Source: Craurococcus roseus (lineage in GTDB: Bacteria > Pseudomonadota > Alphaproteobacteria > Acetobacterales > Acetobacteraceae). Taken from it: a stretch of 64,000 bases of DNA. Below the pieces are notes generated by a model. That model was not told where the DNA came from. It worked only from the letters and a program-made list of their open reading frames with translations, and did not search any database. The translations under genes and the position numbers were made by a program. Positions 8,981 through 17,874 of this stretch are shown here, piece after piece. How positions within the stretch are numbered: position 1 is the stretch's first letter; every line of letters begins with the position of its first letter. The stretch is from positions 38,724-102,723 of the forward strand of contig NZ_BAAAFZ010000047.1 of assembly GCF_039523795.1 (NCBI RefSeq). The letters run 5' to 3'.

Positions 8981-10329
8981 GGCGCGTCCTCCAACCAGTG
9001 CGGCACGCGCATGCCGGCGAGCAGCGCGGCGTGGTCCTGCCGGTCGCGCACCACGGCGAAGCGGGCGCCGTCCACCAGCACCTCCGCGGCCAAGGGGCGC
9101 ATGTTGTAGGTGCTGCTCATCACCGCGCCGTAGGCGCCGGCGTCGAGCAGGGCGACCAAGGCGCCGGGGTCGAGCGCCGGCAGGGCGCGGCCGCGGGCGA
9201 AGGTGTCGCCGGTCTCGCAGACCGGCCCGACCACGTCGGCGGGCGAGCACGGCGCCACCAGGGCGCGCGGCGAGACGGGCAGGATGCCGTGCCACGCCTC
9301 GTACATGGCCGGGCGGAGCAGGTCGTTCATGGCGGCGTCGAGCACCACGAAGCGGCGCGCGGCGCCTTGCTTCTGCACCACCACGGAGGCCAGCAGCACG
9401 CCGGCGGGACCGGCGATCCAGCGGCCGGGCTCCAGCATCACCGGCAGGCCGAGGTCGCCGAGGCCGTGGCGGATGGCGCCGGCCAACGCTTCGGGCAGCG
9501 GCGCCGGCTCGTCGCGGTAGGGGATGCCGAGGCCGCCGCCGCAATCCACGCGCTGCAAGGGCAGCCCGGCGGCGCGCAGCTCGCGCACCAACTCGCCCAA
9601 GCGGGCGTAGGCGGCGCGGAAGGCGGAAACGCCGGCGGTGATCTGGCTGCCGATGTGGACGGCGACGCCGACCGGCTCGATCCCCGGCAGCGCGGCCATG
9701 CGGGCGTAGAGGGCCGGCGCGTCGGCGATGGGCACGCCGAACTTGTTCTCCGACCGGCCGGTGGTGATCTTGGCGTGGGTGCGGGCGTCCACGTCCGGGT
9801 TGACCCGGAGCGCCACGCGGGCCGTGCGGCCGAGCGACGCGGCGAGGGCGGAGACCGCTTCCAGCTCCTCGGCGCTCTCGGCGTTGATCTGGAAGATGTC
9901 TTCGGCGAGGGCGAGACGCAGCTCGCGCTCGGTCTTGCCCACACCGGAGAAGACGATGGCGGAGCCGGGGACGCCAGCGGCGCGGGCGGCCCGCAACTCG
10001 CCCTCGCTCACGACGTCGGCGCCCAGGCCCTCGGCGGCGAGCACGCGCAGCACGGCGAGGTTGCCGTTGGCCTTCACCGCGTAGTGGATCGAGGCGCGGA
10101 GCCCGGCGCCGTCCAGCGCGGCGCGGAGCGCGCGGGCGCGGCGGCGGAGCGCGCCGGCGGAGTAGACCCAGGTGGGCGTGCCGACGGCCTCCGCGATGCG
10201 GGCGAGCGGCACCTCCTCCACCGTCAGCCCGTCGAAGGCGTTGGCGGAGAGGTGGGGGCGGGCCGCGACCAGCTCGGCGAAGTCCGGGTCGGGCTCCGGG
10301 CCGGCGGTGGCGGAAAGGGGCGCTGCCAT
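8977..10329 (-). CDS. lysA: diaminopimelate decarboxylase
   Basis: A 450-residue PLP enzyme making L-lysine from meso-diaminopimelate, the last step of lysine synthesis. The PLP lysine is in HYAVKANGN, followed by GADVVSEGEL. The barrel motifs VAVHIGSQI and the Gly-rich GGGLGIPY are present, and CETGDTF carries the catalytic cysteine of the second subunit. GAYGAVMSSTYNMRP near the C-terminus is typical. ATG 10329 is chosen because the DAPDC fold begins soon after it; the frame stays open further upstream but without family similarity. The window also carries dapB at 52224, so lysine-pathway genes are dispersed. Confidence 0.96.
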   Translation of the reverse strand: MAAPLSATAGPEPDPDFAELVAARPHLSANAFDGLTVEEVPLARIAEAVGTPTWVYSAGALRRRARALRAALDGAGLRASIHYAVKANGNLAVLRVLAAEGLGADVVSEGELRAARAAGVPGSAIVFSGVGKTERELRLALAEDIFQINAESAEELEAVSALAASLGRTARVALRVNPDVDARTHAKITTGRSENKFGVPIADAPALYARMAALPGIEPVGVAVHIGSQITAGVSAFRAAYARLGELVRELRAAGLPLQRVDCGGGLGIPYRDEPAPLPEALAGAIRHGLGDLGLPVMLEPGRWIAGPAGVLLASVVVQKQGAARRFVVLDAAMNDLLRPAMYEAWHGILPVSPRALVAPCSPADVVGPVCETGDTFARGRALPALDPGALVALLDAGAYGAVMSSTYNMRPLAAEVLVDGARFAVVRDRQDHAALLAGMRVPHWLEDAP

Positions 10330-10466
10330 CGCCTTATAGTGTGGCGGCGGCCGTGGCCGGGACAAGCGCTGCGTGCCGATGGCGGGCCGCGAGCGGTCGG
10401 TTGCTTCTCGGAATGACCGGCGCGGCCATCCGGGCGCCACGCCCGCGCCGCGCGGGCGATCGGCTC

Positions 10467-11309
10467 CTACGCCGCGTCCTTCGGGCCAGTGCGCGCGCCC
10501 ATGGCGCCCCGGATCAGCGCCTCCAGCTCCCGGCTTCCCGCCGGCGACAGGTGCAGACCGTCGCCGCTGTGGAGGGAAGGCCGCAGGCCCCCGGCCGCGG
10601 CGTCCCAGAAGACCGGCCAAACGTCCACGAAGCGGCAGTTCGGGCGCTCCTCGCAAACGGGGCGCAGCGCCACGTTCAAGGACCGCAGGTTGGCGTTGCG
10701 CAGGTGGAGGCTGCGGCGGGGCCAAGGAGCGCCCTCGTCGACAGGCAGCGGCGAGACCATGACCAACGCGGCCGAGGGAGGGAGGCGGGCGAGCAGGGTC
10801 CGGTAATCCGCCGCTATGGCCGGGGCGGGGCGGTACTTGAGGTCGTTCACCCCGGCGTTGACCACGACGGCCCGCGCGCGCTCGACCGAGGGCAGGACCG
10901 GCAGGCGCCAGGTGAGCATCCGGACCGTGTCGCCGCCGATGCCGTGGTTGACGGCGTTCTCGCCGAGCCGGGCCGCGTCGATCTGCTTGGCGATGCTGTC
11001 GCCGAGGACGACCAGGGCCGCTTCGGGCACCGCCCGGTCCAGGCGCGCCTGCTCCACCACGGGGAGCGTTAGCTCGATGAACCTGTCTTCCATGTCGTCG
11101 GGCGGCAGCAGCCCCCACCGCTTGCCCAACCGGGCGGGCAGGTCGGGCGCGGCGACCGGCACGAAGGCGAGGGCGTGCAGGAGCGCGACGTACGCCAGGG
11201 CGGCGCGACGGACGAGGCGGCGGTGGAGCATGCGGCGCGGCGGGCGGGACAGCCCCTCCGAACGGGGAGCGGGTCCGGCCCGCCGCGCGGTGTCGCCTCC
11301 CGCGGTCAT
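10467..11309 (-). CDS. SGNH/GDSL-type hydrolase, membrane-anchored
   Basis: A 280-residue protein from ATG 11309, whose codon overlaps the stop of the acyltransferase gene by 4 nt; MLHRRL at 11231 is an alternative start. A hydrophobic stretch (AALAYVALLHALAFVPVAA) after an Arg-rich segment looks like a signal anchor. SGNH blocks are visible: block I VVLGDSIAKQ (Ser), block II with GIGGDTV (Gly), block III NAGVNDLKY (Asn) and block V DGLHLSPAG (Asp and His). Paired with an OafA-type acyltransferase it probably transfers or removes O-acetyl groups on an envelope polysaccharide. The substrate is unknown. Confidence 0.85.
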   Translation of the reverse strand: MTAGGDTARRAGPAPRSEGLSRPPRRMLHRRLVRRAALAYVALLHALAFVPVAAPDLPARLGKRWGLLPPDDMEDRFIELTLPVVEQARLDRAVPEAALVVLGDSIAKQIDAARLGENAVNHGIGGDTVRMLTWRLPVLPSVERARAVVVNAGVNDLKYRPAPAIAADYRTLLARLPPSAALVMVSPLPVDEGAPWPRRSLHLRNANLRSLNVALRPVCEERPNCRFVDVWPVFWDAAAGGLRPSLHSGDGLHLSPAGSRELEALIRGAMGARTGPKDAA

Positions 11310-12391
11310 GCCGGGGTGGGCCGGGGCGCGAGCAGGCCCAGGCGCGACGGCAGCCGACGCCCCGGCTCTTCCACGAGCCTGTAGGCGAGAGCGGAAGCCG
11401 CCAGGACGACGGCCAGCGCGACCGCGTCCCGCAGCAGCGCGCCGCCGAGCGGCGACAGGGGCAGCTTGTGCAACGGCATCAGGCGCTCCAGGACCGCGAG
11501 CACCGGCATGTGCAACAGGTAGATCGAGAAGGACACGCGGCCCAGCCACACCAGCGGCTCCGCGTTCAGCGCCCGCGCCATCATTCCGCGCTCGGCCGCG
11601 AGCGCCCCGACGAGGACGGCGGTGCAGGGCGGGACCAAGCTCGGCAGGTCCGCCACGACCCCGAAGGCGAGCACGGCCGCCGCGGCGAGCGCCCACGCCC
11701 CGGCGTGCCGCCCGAAGCGCGACCCCGCCTCCCCGCCCGGCCCGGCGCTGGCGAGCGCGACGCAGCAGCCGAGGTAGAAGCCGAACAGCCCGCGGACCAG
11801 GGCGGGCCAACCGTGCGACGGCGCGTCGAGCGCCACGATCCACACGGCCGCCGCGGCGCCCAGGGCGAAGGCGGCGGCCACCAGGCCGCGACGCGGCACG
11901 CGCCGCATCACCGGCAGCACCGCCGGCAGCAGGGCGTAGCAGACCAGTTCGACGCTGATCGACCACGTGACGGAGTTCCACCGGTTCGGTTCGGAGAAGA
12001 ACGTGTGCAGCAGCAGCAGCGACGCCGGCAGGTCGTCCCAACTGTAGCGCCCGTCGCGGGACAGCTCCATGCCCGCCGCGGAAGCGAGCGCCACCCCCGC
12101 GGCCAGCGCGAGGGTCGTGGCAACATGCAAGGGGTAGAGGCGGAAGGCGCGGCGGACGAGGAACCGGGACGTGCCGGCGGCGGAGAGGCCCGGGTGGACC
12201 GTCGCCAGGATGTAGCCGCTGAGGATGAAGAACAGGTCCACCCCGGTCCACCCGTGCTCGAACAGCGTCGCGGCGGGCGTGCCGTCGTATGCGGGGGCGG
12301 GCGAGGCGTGGTCGAGCAGCCAGAGGTGGAAGCCGAACACCCAGAGGGCGGCCACCCCCCGGAGCGCGGTCAGGGAACGGATCTCGTTCAC
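11306..12391 (-). CDS. acyltransferase 3 family (OafA/YrhL-like) integral membrane protein
   Basis: A 361-residue protein with about ten hydrophobic helices. The N-terminal signature IRSLTALRGVAALWVFGFH carries the Arg-x10-His pair of acyltransferase 3 enzymes. DLFFILSGYILA and FSIYLLHMP are further family motifs. These proteins move acetyl groups across the inner membrane onto glycans. Here the SGNH partner that is often fused at the C-terminus is a separate downstream gene overlapping by 4 nt. ATG 12391 begins directly at the conserved domain. An island for O-acetylation of lipopolysaccharide or exopolysaccharide is inferred. Confidence 0.9.
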   Translation of the reverse strand: MNEIRSLTALRGVAALWVFGFHLWLLDHASPAPAYDGTPAATLFEHGWTGVDLFFILSGYILATVHPGLSAAGTSRFLVRRAFRLYPLHVATTLALAAGVALASAAGMELSRDGRYSWDDLPASLLLLHTFFSEPNRWNSVTWSISVELVCYALLPAVLPVMRRVPRRGLVAAAFALGAAAAVWIVALDAPSHGWPALVRGLFGFYLGCCVALASAGPGGEAGSRFGRHAGAWALAAAAVLAFGVVADLPSLVPPCTAVLVGALAAERGMMARALNAEPLVWLGRVSFSIYLLHMPVLAVLERLMPLHKLPLSPLGGALLRDAVALAVVLAASALAYRLVEEPGRRLPSRLGLLAPRPTPA

Positions 12392-12969
12392 AGCGCGCCC
12401 CCTGCCGTCGAAGGCGCCGGCGCAGGAAGGGAATGGGCAGGAAGAAGCCTCGACCCGGCCGAGCCCGTGCCGGCGCGGCGCCGATCCGGATCAGGACGCG
12501 CGTTCCAGAAGGCTACGGGAAAGCGGGGCACCACCCCGGCTGATGCGCGAGCGCGATCGGCAACCCCGGTCAGGGCCGTGTGCGGGTGTGTTTCGAAGGA
12601 CATGGGGACTCACAGGCGCCGCGTGCATGACGCCCTCCCTTGCCGGGAGGGCGCTAAGCGCAGTCGATCGTTCAGGGCACGACGCGCGGCGTATCGCCGC
12701 GCGCGAAGCGGGCCAGGCCACGACGAGCGACACCAAGCCCCCAAACCACGGGCGTCGAAGTCAGTCGCGCAACCCGAACGGGCTGCCGTCACTCATGGCG
12801 GCGCGTTGGTGCCCATCGCCCCTGCGTTCATCCTTCGATTTTCCGAGGGCGCATCATTCCGGATGATGGCCGTAACGTCAACTCTGGAGTGCGGCATTCC
12901 CGCTTTTGTCAGCGCGGATCCTGGGCGCGGTCGGCGCTGGGGACCGGAGCGCCTCGGGGAGACGCGCCC
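12392..12969. other. 578-bp intergenic region without a recognisable gene
   Basis: No reading frame here has a family signature or credible codon pattern. The stretch is somewhat less GC-rich than the flanking genes. It contains a perfect hairpin (12683-12703), a small GCGCT-A-AGCGC palindrome near 12652, and a near-palindrome CATCAT...ATGATG at 12852-12868 just beyond the end of the Rieske gene. It presumably holds the promoter of the leftward acyltransferase operon and the end of the Rieske-EVE operon. Confidence 0.6.
12683..12703. repeat. perfect 9-bp inverted repeat with 3-nt loop
   Basis: CGCGCGGCG, TAT, CGCCGCGCG. The stem is perfect and GC-only, and there is no T-run on either side. 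It lies in the gene-free stretch between the acyltransferase and Rieske genes and could be a terminator for the leftward operon that starts at the EVE gene. Confidence 0.5.
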
Positions 12970-13350
12970 TCACAGCCCCGCGTCGGCCGGCACCACCACC
13001 GCCCCGTCCACGATCCGCGCCTCCACCGCTTCCAGCGTGTCGCCCAGGCATGGCCCGCTGACGCACACCCCGTCCTCCACGCGGAAGCGGGCCCCGTGGG
13101 CGGAGCAGACGATGTTCTGGCGGCGGGCGTCGAGGAAACGGTCGGGCAGCGGCTCCAGCGGCAGGCCGATGTGCGGGCAGGAGTTGACGTAAACGAACAC
13201 CCGGTCGCCGCGGCGCACCGCGAACAGGCCGGTGAAGCCGCCCGGCGCGGCGGGGAAGCCGCGGGCGCCGCCGTCCGGTATGTCGTCCAGGCGGCACAGC
13301 GTCCGCTCGCCCGGTCCCGCCACCGCGGCCGCCTCGCCACCAGCCCGCAC
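12970..13350 (-). CDS. Rieske [2Fe-2S] domain protein
   Basis: A 126-residue, single-domain Rieske ferredoxin-like protein with GTG start 13350. The cluster ligands are clear: SCPHIGLPLE (Cys-x-His) and VCSAHGARF (Cys-x2-His). No oxygenase catalytic domain or membrane anchor is present, so it resembles the small NirD/ferredoxin class that passes electrons to a partner. It begins 3 nt after the stop of the GFA gene and is probably the last gene of an EVE-GFA-Rieske operon. The redox partner is not apparent. Confidence 0.88.
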   Translation of the reverse strand: MRAGGEAAAVAGPGERTLCRLDDIPDGGARGFPAAPGGFTGLFAVRRGDRVFVYVNSCPHIGLPLEPLPDRFLDARRQNIVCSAHGARFRVEDGVCVSGPCLGDTLEAVEARIVDGAVVVPADAGL

Positions 13351-13353
13351 GCG

Positions 13354-13854
13354 CTAACCCTCCCCTTCCCGCGTCAGGCCGAGCCGCTCGTGCCACTCGG
13401 CGATGCTTTCGTCCGGGTATTCGTCATGGCGCCGGTCGCCGCGCTTGGCCGCGACCTCCACCCAGGGCGCCTTGGAGCCCAGCATCATGTGGGTGGAGCG
13501 CGGCGCGGCCGGCAAGGGCGTGTCGATCGCCGAGGCGAAGGGGTGGACGAGGTCGGGCCAGCGCTTGTCGTAGAGCCACAAGGCGCTGCCGCACCTGGAG
13601 CAGAAGTGCCGCTCGGCCGGGCTGCGGCCCGCGCGCTTCACACCCGCCTCGCGCATCCTGGCGTGGTAGATCGAGACGTGCTGCTTGCCGGTGACGCGCA
13701 GCGTCCGGGCGTCGCCGCCGAGGTTGATGGCGTGGCCGCCCCCGCCCTGGGTCTTGCGGCAGATGGAGCAGTAGCAGCGCTGGTACGGGTAAGGGTGCTC
13801 CGAGCGCAGCCGGAACTTGACCGCGCCGCAATGGCAGGAGCCTTCGAGCCTCAT
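13354..13854 (-). CDS. GFA family (DUF636) zinc-binding protein
   Basis: A 166-residue protein with the GFA zinc fold: GSCHCGAVKF at the N-terminus, RCYCSICRKTQGGG, and HFCSRCGSALW. Founding members were described as glutathione-dependent formaldehyde-activating enzymes, but most of the family is uncharacterised, so a formaldehyde role should not be assumed. ATG 13854 overlaps the TGA of the EVE gene by 4 nt. At about 166 residues it is slightly longer than typical (120-140), with a C-terminal tail rich in charged residues. Confidence 0.9.
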   Translation of the reverse strand: MRLEGSCHCGAVKFRLRSEHPYPYQRCYCSICRKTQGGGGHAINLGGDARTLRVTGKQHVSIYHARMREAGVKRAGRSPAERHFCSRCGSALWLYDKRWPDLVHPFASAIDTPLPAAPRSTHMMLGSKAPWVEVAAKRGDRRHDEYPDESIAEWHERLGLTREGEG

Positions 13855-14297
13855 CCGGCGGCCGCCGCCTTCTTCGGCCGCTTCTCGTCACGCCAGCCGC
13901 CCATGCGGCAGATCGCGGCCCAATGCGCCGGGGAGACCGGCATCACCGAAAGACGCGATTGGCGCACCAGGGCGATGCCGGCCAGCGCCGGCTCCGCCTT
14001 GATGGCGGCGAGCCCGACCGGTTCCGGCATCGGCCCGACGGCGCGCACGTCCACGCAGACCCAGCGCCCGGTGGGGTCGGTCGGGTCCGGGTAGGCTTCG
14101 CGCGCCACTTCGACCACGCCGACGATCTCCTTGCCGGTGTTGGAGTGATAGAAGAAGGCGCGGTCGCCCCGGCGCATCTCCCGGAGGTGCTTGGCCGCCA
14201 GGGCGTTGCGCACGCCGGTCCAGGGTTCCGTGCCCTTTCTGACCTGGTCTTCCCAGGAAAAGGCGTCGGGTTCGCTCTTGACAAGCCAGTGCGCCAA
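13851..14297 (-). CDS. EVE domain-containing protein
   Basis: A 148-residue EVE domain protein (YTH/PUA-like fold, Thy28 homologue). MAHWLVKSEPDAFSWEDQ, then WTGVRNALAAKHLREMRRGDRAFFYHS and a central VGVVEVAREAYPDPTDP are diagnostic. EVE domains bind modified bases in nucleic acids, and stand-alone bacterial versions are thought to read modified tRNA or DNA. The start is TTG 14297, placed by the family N-terminus and by AAGGG 8 nt upstream. The C-terminal Lys/Ala tail is extra. It is divergent from the ccm operon. Confidence 0.92.
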   Translation of the reverse strand: MAHWLVKSEPDAFSWEDQVRKGTEPWTGVRNALAAKHLREMRRGDRAFFYHSNTGKEIVGVVEVAREAYPDPTDPTGRWVCVDVRAVGPMPEPVGLAAIKAEPALAGIALVRQSRLSVMPVSPAHWAAICRMGGWRDEKRPKKAAAAG

Positions 14298-14389
14298 AAC
14301 GGGAACCCTTCTGAACTTGCAACTAGATTAGTGGGTTGCCGGGCGGTTGAGCGCTTCAACCCGCGGCGATCACACCTTAATGTAGAGGC

Positions 14390-15222
14390 GTGGAAACGTT
14401 GACACCCGATGACGTGCCGCCGCCGCGGGGCCCTTCCGCGGCGCGTGGCGGAGGTGGCCGGAGCCTGCACCGCTTCGCCAATCCCGGGCGGTTCCTGCGG
14501 CTGTCCGGCCGGGTACTGCCCTGGCTGACGGGCGCGGCCGTGCTGGCGCTCGCCGTCGGGCTGCCCTGGGCCTTGTTCTTCTCGCCGCCGGATTGGCAAC
14601 AGGGCGAGACGGTCCGCATCCTCCACATACACGTGCCGATGGCTTGGCTGGCTATGGGCGGCTACGCGGGGCTTGCGATCGGCTCCGCCATCGCGCTCGT
14701 CTGGCGGCACCCGTTAGCGGACCTCGCCTGCCGCGAACTGTCGCCGGTGGGCGCCGCGGTGACGGCGCTCTGCCTCGCCACCGGCAGCATCTGGGGCCGG
14801 CCGATGTGGGGGACGTGGTGGGTGTGGGACGCACGGCTGACCAGCGTGCTGGTGCTGTTCTTCCTCTGGCTCGGCCACGCCGCGCTTGTGCGCGCCTTTG
14901 AAGATCCGGAGCGGGGCTCCCGGATGGGCGCGATGCTGGCGCTGGCGGGGGCGGTGAACCTGCCGGTCGTCAAGTTCAGCGTGGATTGGTGGAACACCCT
15001 GCACCAGCCGGCCAGCGTCACCCGCATCGGCGCGCCAGCGCTGCACGCGGACATCCTGTACCCCCTGCTGGTCTGCGCGCTGGGCTTCACCCTGGCCTTC
15101 GCGGCGCTGGTGCTCGCCCGCACCCGCGCCGCGGTGATGGAGCGGCGCGTGCGCGCCTTGCAAANNNNNNNNNNNNNNNNGACGCCACGACCGCCGAGGC
15201 GCCGGAAGGCGTGGCGGCGTGA
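14390..15222 (+). CDS. ccmC: heme exporter protein CcmC
   Basis: An integral membrane subunit of the CcmABCD heme-release complex that presents heme to CcmE in the periplasm. Six hydrophobic helices are visible, with the tryptophan-rich WGRPMWGTWWVWDARLTS motif and two conserved His regions (ILHIHVPMAW and NTLHQPASVTR). GTG 14390 is the start; about 30 extra polar residues precede the first helix. A run of 16 N interrupts the 3' end at 15165-15180. The codons after it (DATTAEAP...) end in TGA at 15220, in a phase that requires a true gap length other than 16, so the C-terminus is incompletely known. It is first of a seven-gene ccm operon. Confidence 0.93.
15165..15180. other. assembly gap (16 N) inside ccmC
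   Basis: Sixteen undetermined bases near the ccmC 3' end. Reading straight through would fuse ccmC to the ccmE frame and hide ccmD. The flanking frames agree with ccmC only if the real gap length leaves remainder 2 on division by 3, so the N count is a placeholder. Confidence 0.95.
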
Positions 15223-15395
15223 TGAGCCTGCATTGGATGCACGTGACGGCGGCCTACGCGCTGGTGGTGGGCGGCTTCGCCGTTCTCGCGGCCGGGGCAG
15301 CGCTTCGGCACCGGGCGGCGCGGCGGCGCCTCGACGCCCTGGACCCGCGCGCGGCGGCGCGGCGACGGATGGCCGCGGAAGGAGGAGCGCCGTGA
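15222..15395 (+). CDS. ccmD: heme exporter protein CcmD
   Basis: A 57-residue single-pass membrane protein: MSLHWMHVTAAYALVVGGF begins a helix at about residues 8-28, followed by an Arg-rich cytoplasmic tail. This length, topology and place between ccmC and ccmE identify CcmD, the small subunit needed to release holo-CcmE from CcmABCD. ATG 15222 shares one base with the ccmC TGA; its own TGA overlaps the ccmE GTG. Confidence 0.88.
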   Translation: MSLHWMHVTAAYALVVGGFAVLAAGAALRHRAARRRLDALDPRAAARRRMAAEGGAP

Positions 15396-15904
15396 CCCGG
15401 AAGCGCCGGCGCCTCAACGTGCTGCTGCTCTGCGGCCTCGGCCTCGGCAGCGCCACGGCGCTGACCCTGACCGCCTTCCAGGACAACCTCGTCTTTTTCC
15501 GCTCGCCGAGCGACATCGCGCGGGAAGCGCCGCCGGCGAACCGCGCCTTCCGCTTGGGCGGGCTGGTGGAGAACGGCAGCCTGGAGCGCGAGTCCGGGAC
15601 GGACGGGCGCCCGGTGGCGCGGTTCCGGGTGACGGACGGCGCCAGCACCCTGCCCGTCACCTACGCCGGCATCCTGCCGGACCTGTTCCGCGAGGGCCAG
15701 GGCGTGGTGGCGCTGGGCACCCTGGCGCCGGACGGGACCTTCCGGGCGAGCGAGGTGTTGGCCCGGCACGACGAGACCTACATGCCGCCGGAGGTCGCCG
15801 ACGCGCTCAAGCGCGCCGGCCACTGGAACCCGGCGGAGGGCGGCGCGCCGCCGGCCGCGAGCTGGAACCGCCTGGACGCGGCGCCCAAGAAGGACGGCGG
15901 ATGA
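15392..15904 (+). CDS. ccmE: cytochrome c-type biogenesis heme chaperone CcmE
   Basis: A 170-residue periplasmic heme chaperone with an N-terminal membrane anchor (LNVLLLCGLGLGSATALTLTAF) and an OB-fold domain. LARHDETYMPPEV near residues 130-142 holds the histidine that binds heme covalently and the downstream tyrosine. RLGGLVENGSLERE and VTYAGILPDLFREGQGVV are family motifs. The start is GTG 15392, overlapping the ccmD stop by 4 nt, and the gene ends in a 4-nt overlap with ccmF. The Ala/Pro-rich C-terminus is normal for alphaproteobacteria. Confidence 0.95.
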   Translation: MTRKRRRLNVLLLCGLGLGSATALTLTAFQDNLVFFRSPSDIAREAPPANRAFRLGGLVENGSLERESGTDGRPVARFRVTDGASTLPVTYAGILPDLFREGQGVVALGTLAPDGTFRASEVLARHDETYMPPEVADALKRAGHWNPAEGGAPPAASWNRLDAAPKKDGG

Positions 15905-17874
15905 TACCGGAACTCGGCCACTTCGCACTGGCGCTGGCCTTGGCGCTGTCGGTGGCGCAGGCGGCGTTCGGCCTCGCCGGGCCGTGGCGGGGCGACCCGC
16001 GGCTGATGGCGGCGACGCCGCCGGTCGCCGTGGGGGCCTTGTTGGCCACAGCCGCCGCGTTCGGTTGCCTGATGTGGAGCTTCGCCGCCAATGACATGTC
16101 GGTGGCGAACGTCGTGCAGAACAGCCACTCGGCCAAGCCGATGCTCTACAAGCTCACCGCCACCTGGGGCAGCCACGAGGGCTCCATGGTGCTTTGGGTG
16201 CTGATCCTGGCGCTGTGCGGCGGCGCGGTGGCGGCGTTCGGGCGGGACCTGCCGTCCGCGCTCAAGGCGCGCGTGCTGGCGGTGCTGGGCTTGGTGGGGG
16301 TGGGCTTCTTCGCCTTCATCCTCGGCACCTCCAACCCCTTCGACCGCGTGTGGCCGCCGCCGCCCGACGGGCAGGGGCTGAACCCGGTGCTGCAAGACCC
16401 CGGCCTCGCCTTCCACCCGCCGCTGCTCTACCTCGGCTATGTCGGTTGCGCCGTGACCTTCGCCTTCGCCGTGGCCGCTTTGATCGAGGGGCGGGTGGAC
16501 GCGGCGTGGGGGCGCTGGGTGCGGCCCTGGGCCTTGGGTGCGTGGTCCTTTCTGACGCTCGGCATCGCGCTCGGCTCCTGGTGGGCCTACTACGAGCTGG
16601 GCTGGGGCGGCTACTGGTTCTGGGACCCGGTGGAGAACGCCTCCCTCCTGCCCTGGCTGGCCGGCTGCGCCCTGCTGCACTCCGCGGTGGTGGTGGAGAA
16701 GCGCGAGGCGCTGAAGACCTGGACGGTGTTCCTGGCGCTGCTCGCCTTCGGCCTGTCCCTGCTCGGCACCTTCCTGGTGCGCTCGGGGGTGCTGAACTCG
16801 GTCCACGCCTTCGCCTCCGACCCGACGCGGGGCGTGTTCATCCTCGGGCTGCTGATGCTCTACGTCGGCGGCGGCTTCGCGTTGTTCGCGTGGCGGGCGG
16901 CGGCGATGGCGCCGACCGGCGTGTTCGCGCCGTTGTCGCGCGAGGGCAGCCTGGTGCTGAACAACCTGCTGCTGTGCTCGATCGCGGCGGTGGTGCTGGC
17001 GGGCACGCTCTATCCGATGTTCGCGGACCTCCTGCTCGGGCAGAAGATCTCGGTCGGCCCGCCCTTCTTCAACACCGCCATCCTGCCGCTGGCGGTGCCG
17101 TTGGTCGGCGCCATGGCGGTGGGGCCGGTGATGCCCTGGAAGCGCGCGCGGCTGTTCCCGGCCTTGCAGCGGCTGTGGTGGGCGGCGCTCGGCGGCCTCG
17201 CCGCTTTCCTGCTGTGCCTGGCGCTGGAGGGCGCGCGGATCGGGCCGGCGCTGGGCTTCGCGGCCGGCGCTTGGCTGATTTTGGGCGCGCTCGCCGACAT
17301 CGCGGACCGCTTGGCGCTGTTCTCCCGGCCCCGCGCCGCGCTGGCCCGGGCCCTGGCACTGCCGCGCTCGGCCTGGGGCGGGGCGGTTGCGCACGCGGGC
17401 ATGGGCGTGATGATCCTCGGCCTCGCCGGCATGGGGCTGGCCACCGACAAGCTGGCTCTGGTCAAGCCGGGCGAGAGCGCGGATCTCGCGGGCTACACGT
17501 GGCGGCTGGACCGGCTGGAGAGCGCCCAAGGGCCGAACTTCACCGCGCGGCGCGCGACCGTTTCCGTGTCCGAGGGCGGCCGGCCGGTCGTCACCTTGGC
17601 GCCGGAGCGGCGGACCTTCCCGGTGGGCCGCACCACGACCACCGAGGCGGCGATCCACACCACCTGGCTGTCCGACCTCTACGCCGTGCTAGGCGACGAG
17701 CGGGACGGCGGGGCGGTGCTGCGGCTGCACCACAACCCGCTGGCGCCCTGGATCTGGATCGGCGCCGCGATCATGGCGCTGGGCGGGGCGCTGTCCTTGT
17801 CCGACCGTAGGGTGCGCGTGTCGGCGCCGGCGCCGAAGGCGACCGCCGCGGCGCGCGCGGGGGCTCGGGCGTGA
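15901..17874 (+). CDS. ccmF: cytochrome c heme lyase subunit CcmF
   Basis: A 657-residue polytopic membrane protein, the core of the heme lyase that ligates heme from CcmE to apocytochromes c. The WWD motif is present as GWGGYWFWDPVENASLLPWL, with periplasmic histidines in NSHSAKPMLYKLTATWGSHEGSM and after it. VRSGVLNSVHAFASDP and TTTEAAIHTTW are further conserved blocks. The size matches the family. It overlaps ccmE (ATGA) and ccmG (GTGA). Confidence 0.97.
   Translation: MIPELGHFALALALALSVAQAAFGLAGPWRGDPRLMAATPPVAVGALLATAAAFGCLMWSFAANDMSVANVVQNSHSAKPMLYKLTATWGSHEGSMVLWVLILALCGGAVAAFGRDLPSALKARVLAVLGLVGVGFFAFILGTSNPFDRVWPPPPDGQGLNPVLQDPGLAFHPPLLYLGYVGCAVTFAFAVAALIEGRVDAAWGRWVRPWALGAWSFLTLGIALGSWWAYYELGWGGYWFWDPVENASLLPWLAGCALLHSAVVVEKREALKTWTVFLALLAFGLSLLGTFLVRSGVLNSVHAFASDPTRGVFILGLLMLYVGGGFALFAWRAAAMAPTGVFAPLSREGSLVLNNLLLCSIAAVVLAGTLYPMFADLLLGQKISVGPPFFNTAILPLAVPLVGAMAVGPVMPWKRARLFPALQRLWWAALGGLAAFLLCLALEGARIGPALGFAAGAWLILGALADIADRLALFSRPRAALARALALPRSAWGGAVAHAGMGVMILGLAGMGLATDKLALVKPGESADLAGYTWRLDRLESAQGPNFTARRATVSVSEGGRPVVTLAPERRTFPVGRTTTTEAAIHTTWLSDLYAVLGDERDGGAVLRLHHNPLAPWIWIGAAIMALGGALSLSDRRVRVSAPAPKATAAARAGARA

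Noticed and set aside
12392..12969. Several short open frames in the spacer between the acyltransferase and Rieske genes
   Set aside because: They have no ribosome site, no family motif and conflicting frames; high GC makes such open frames common.
14390..15904. Apparent ccmC-ccmE fusion protein of 504 residues
   Set aside because: It arises only by reading through 16 N. ccmD with its own start and stop lies between, and the flanking frames disagree with a 16-nt gap.
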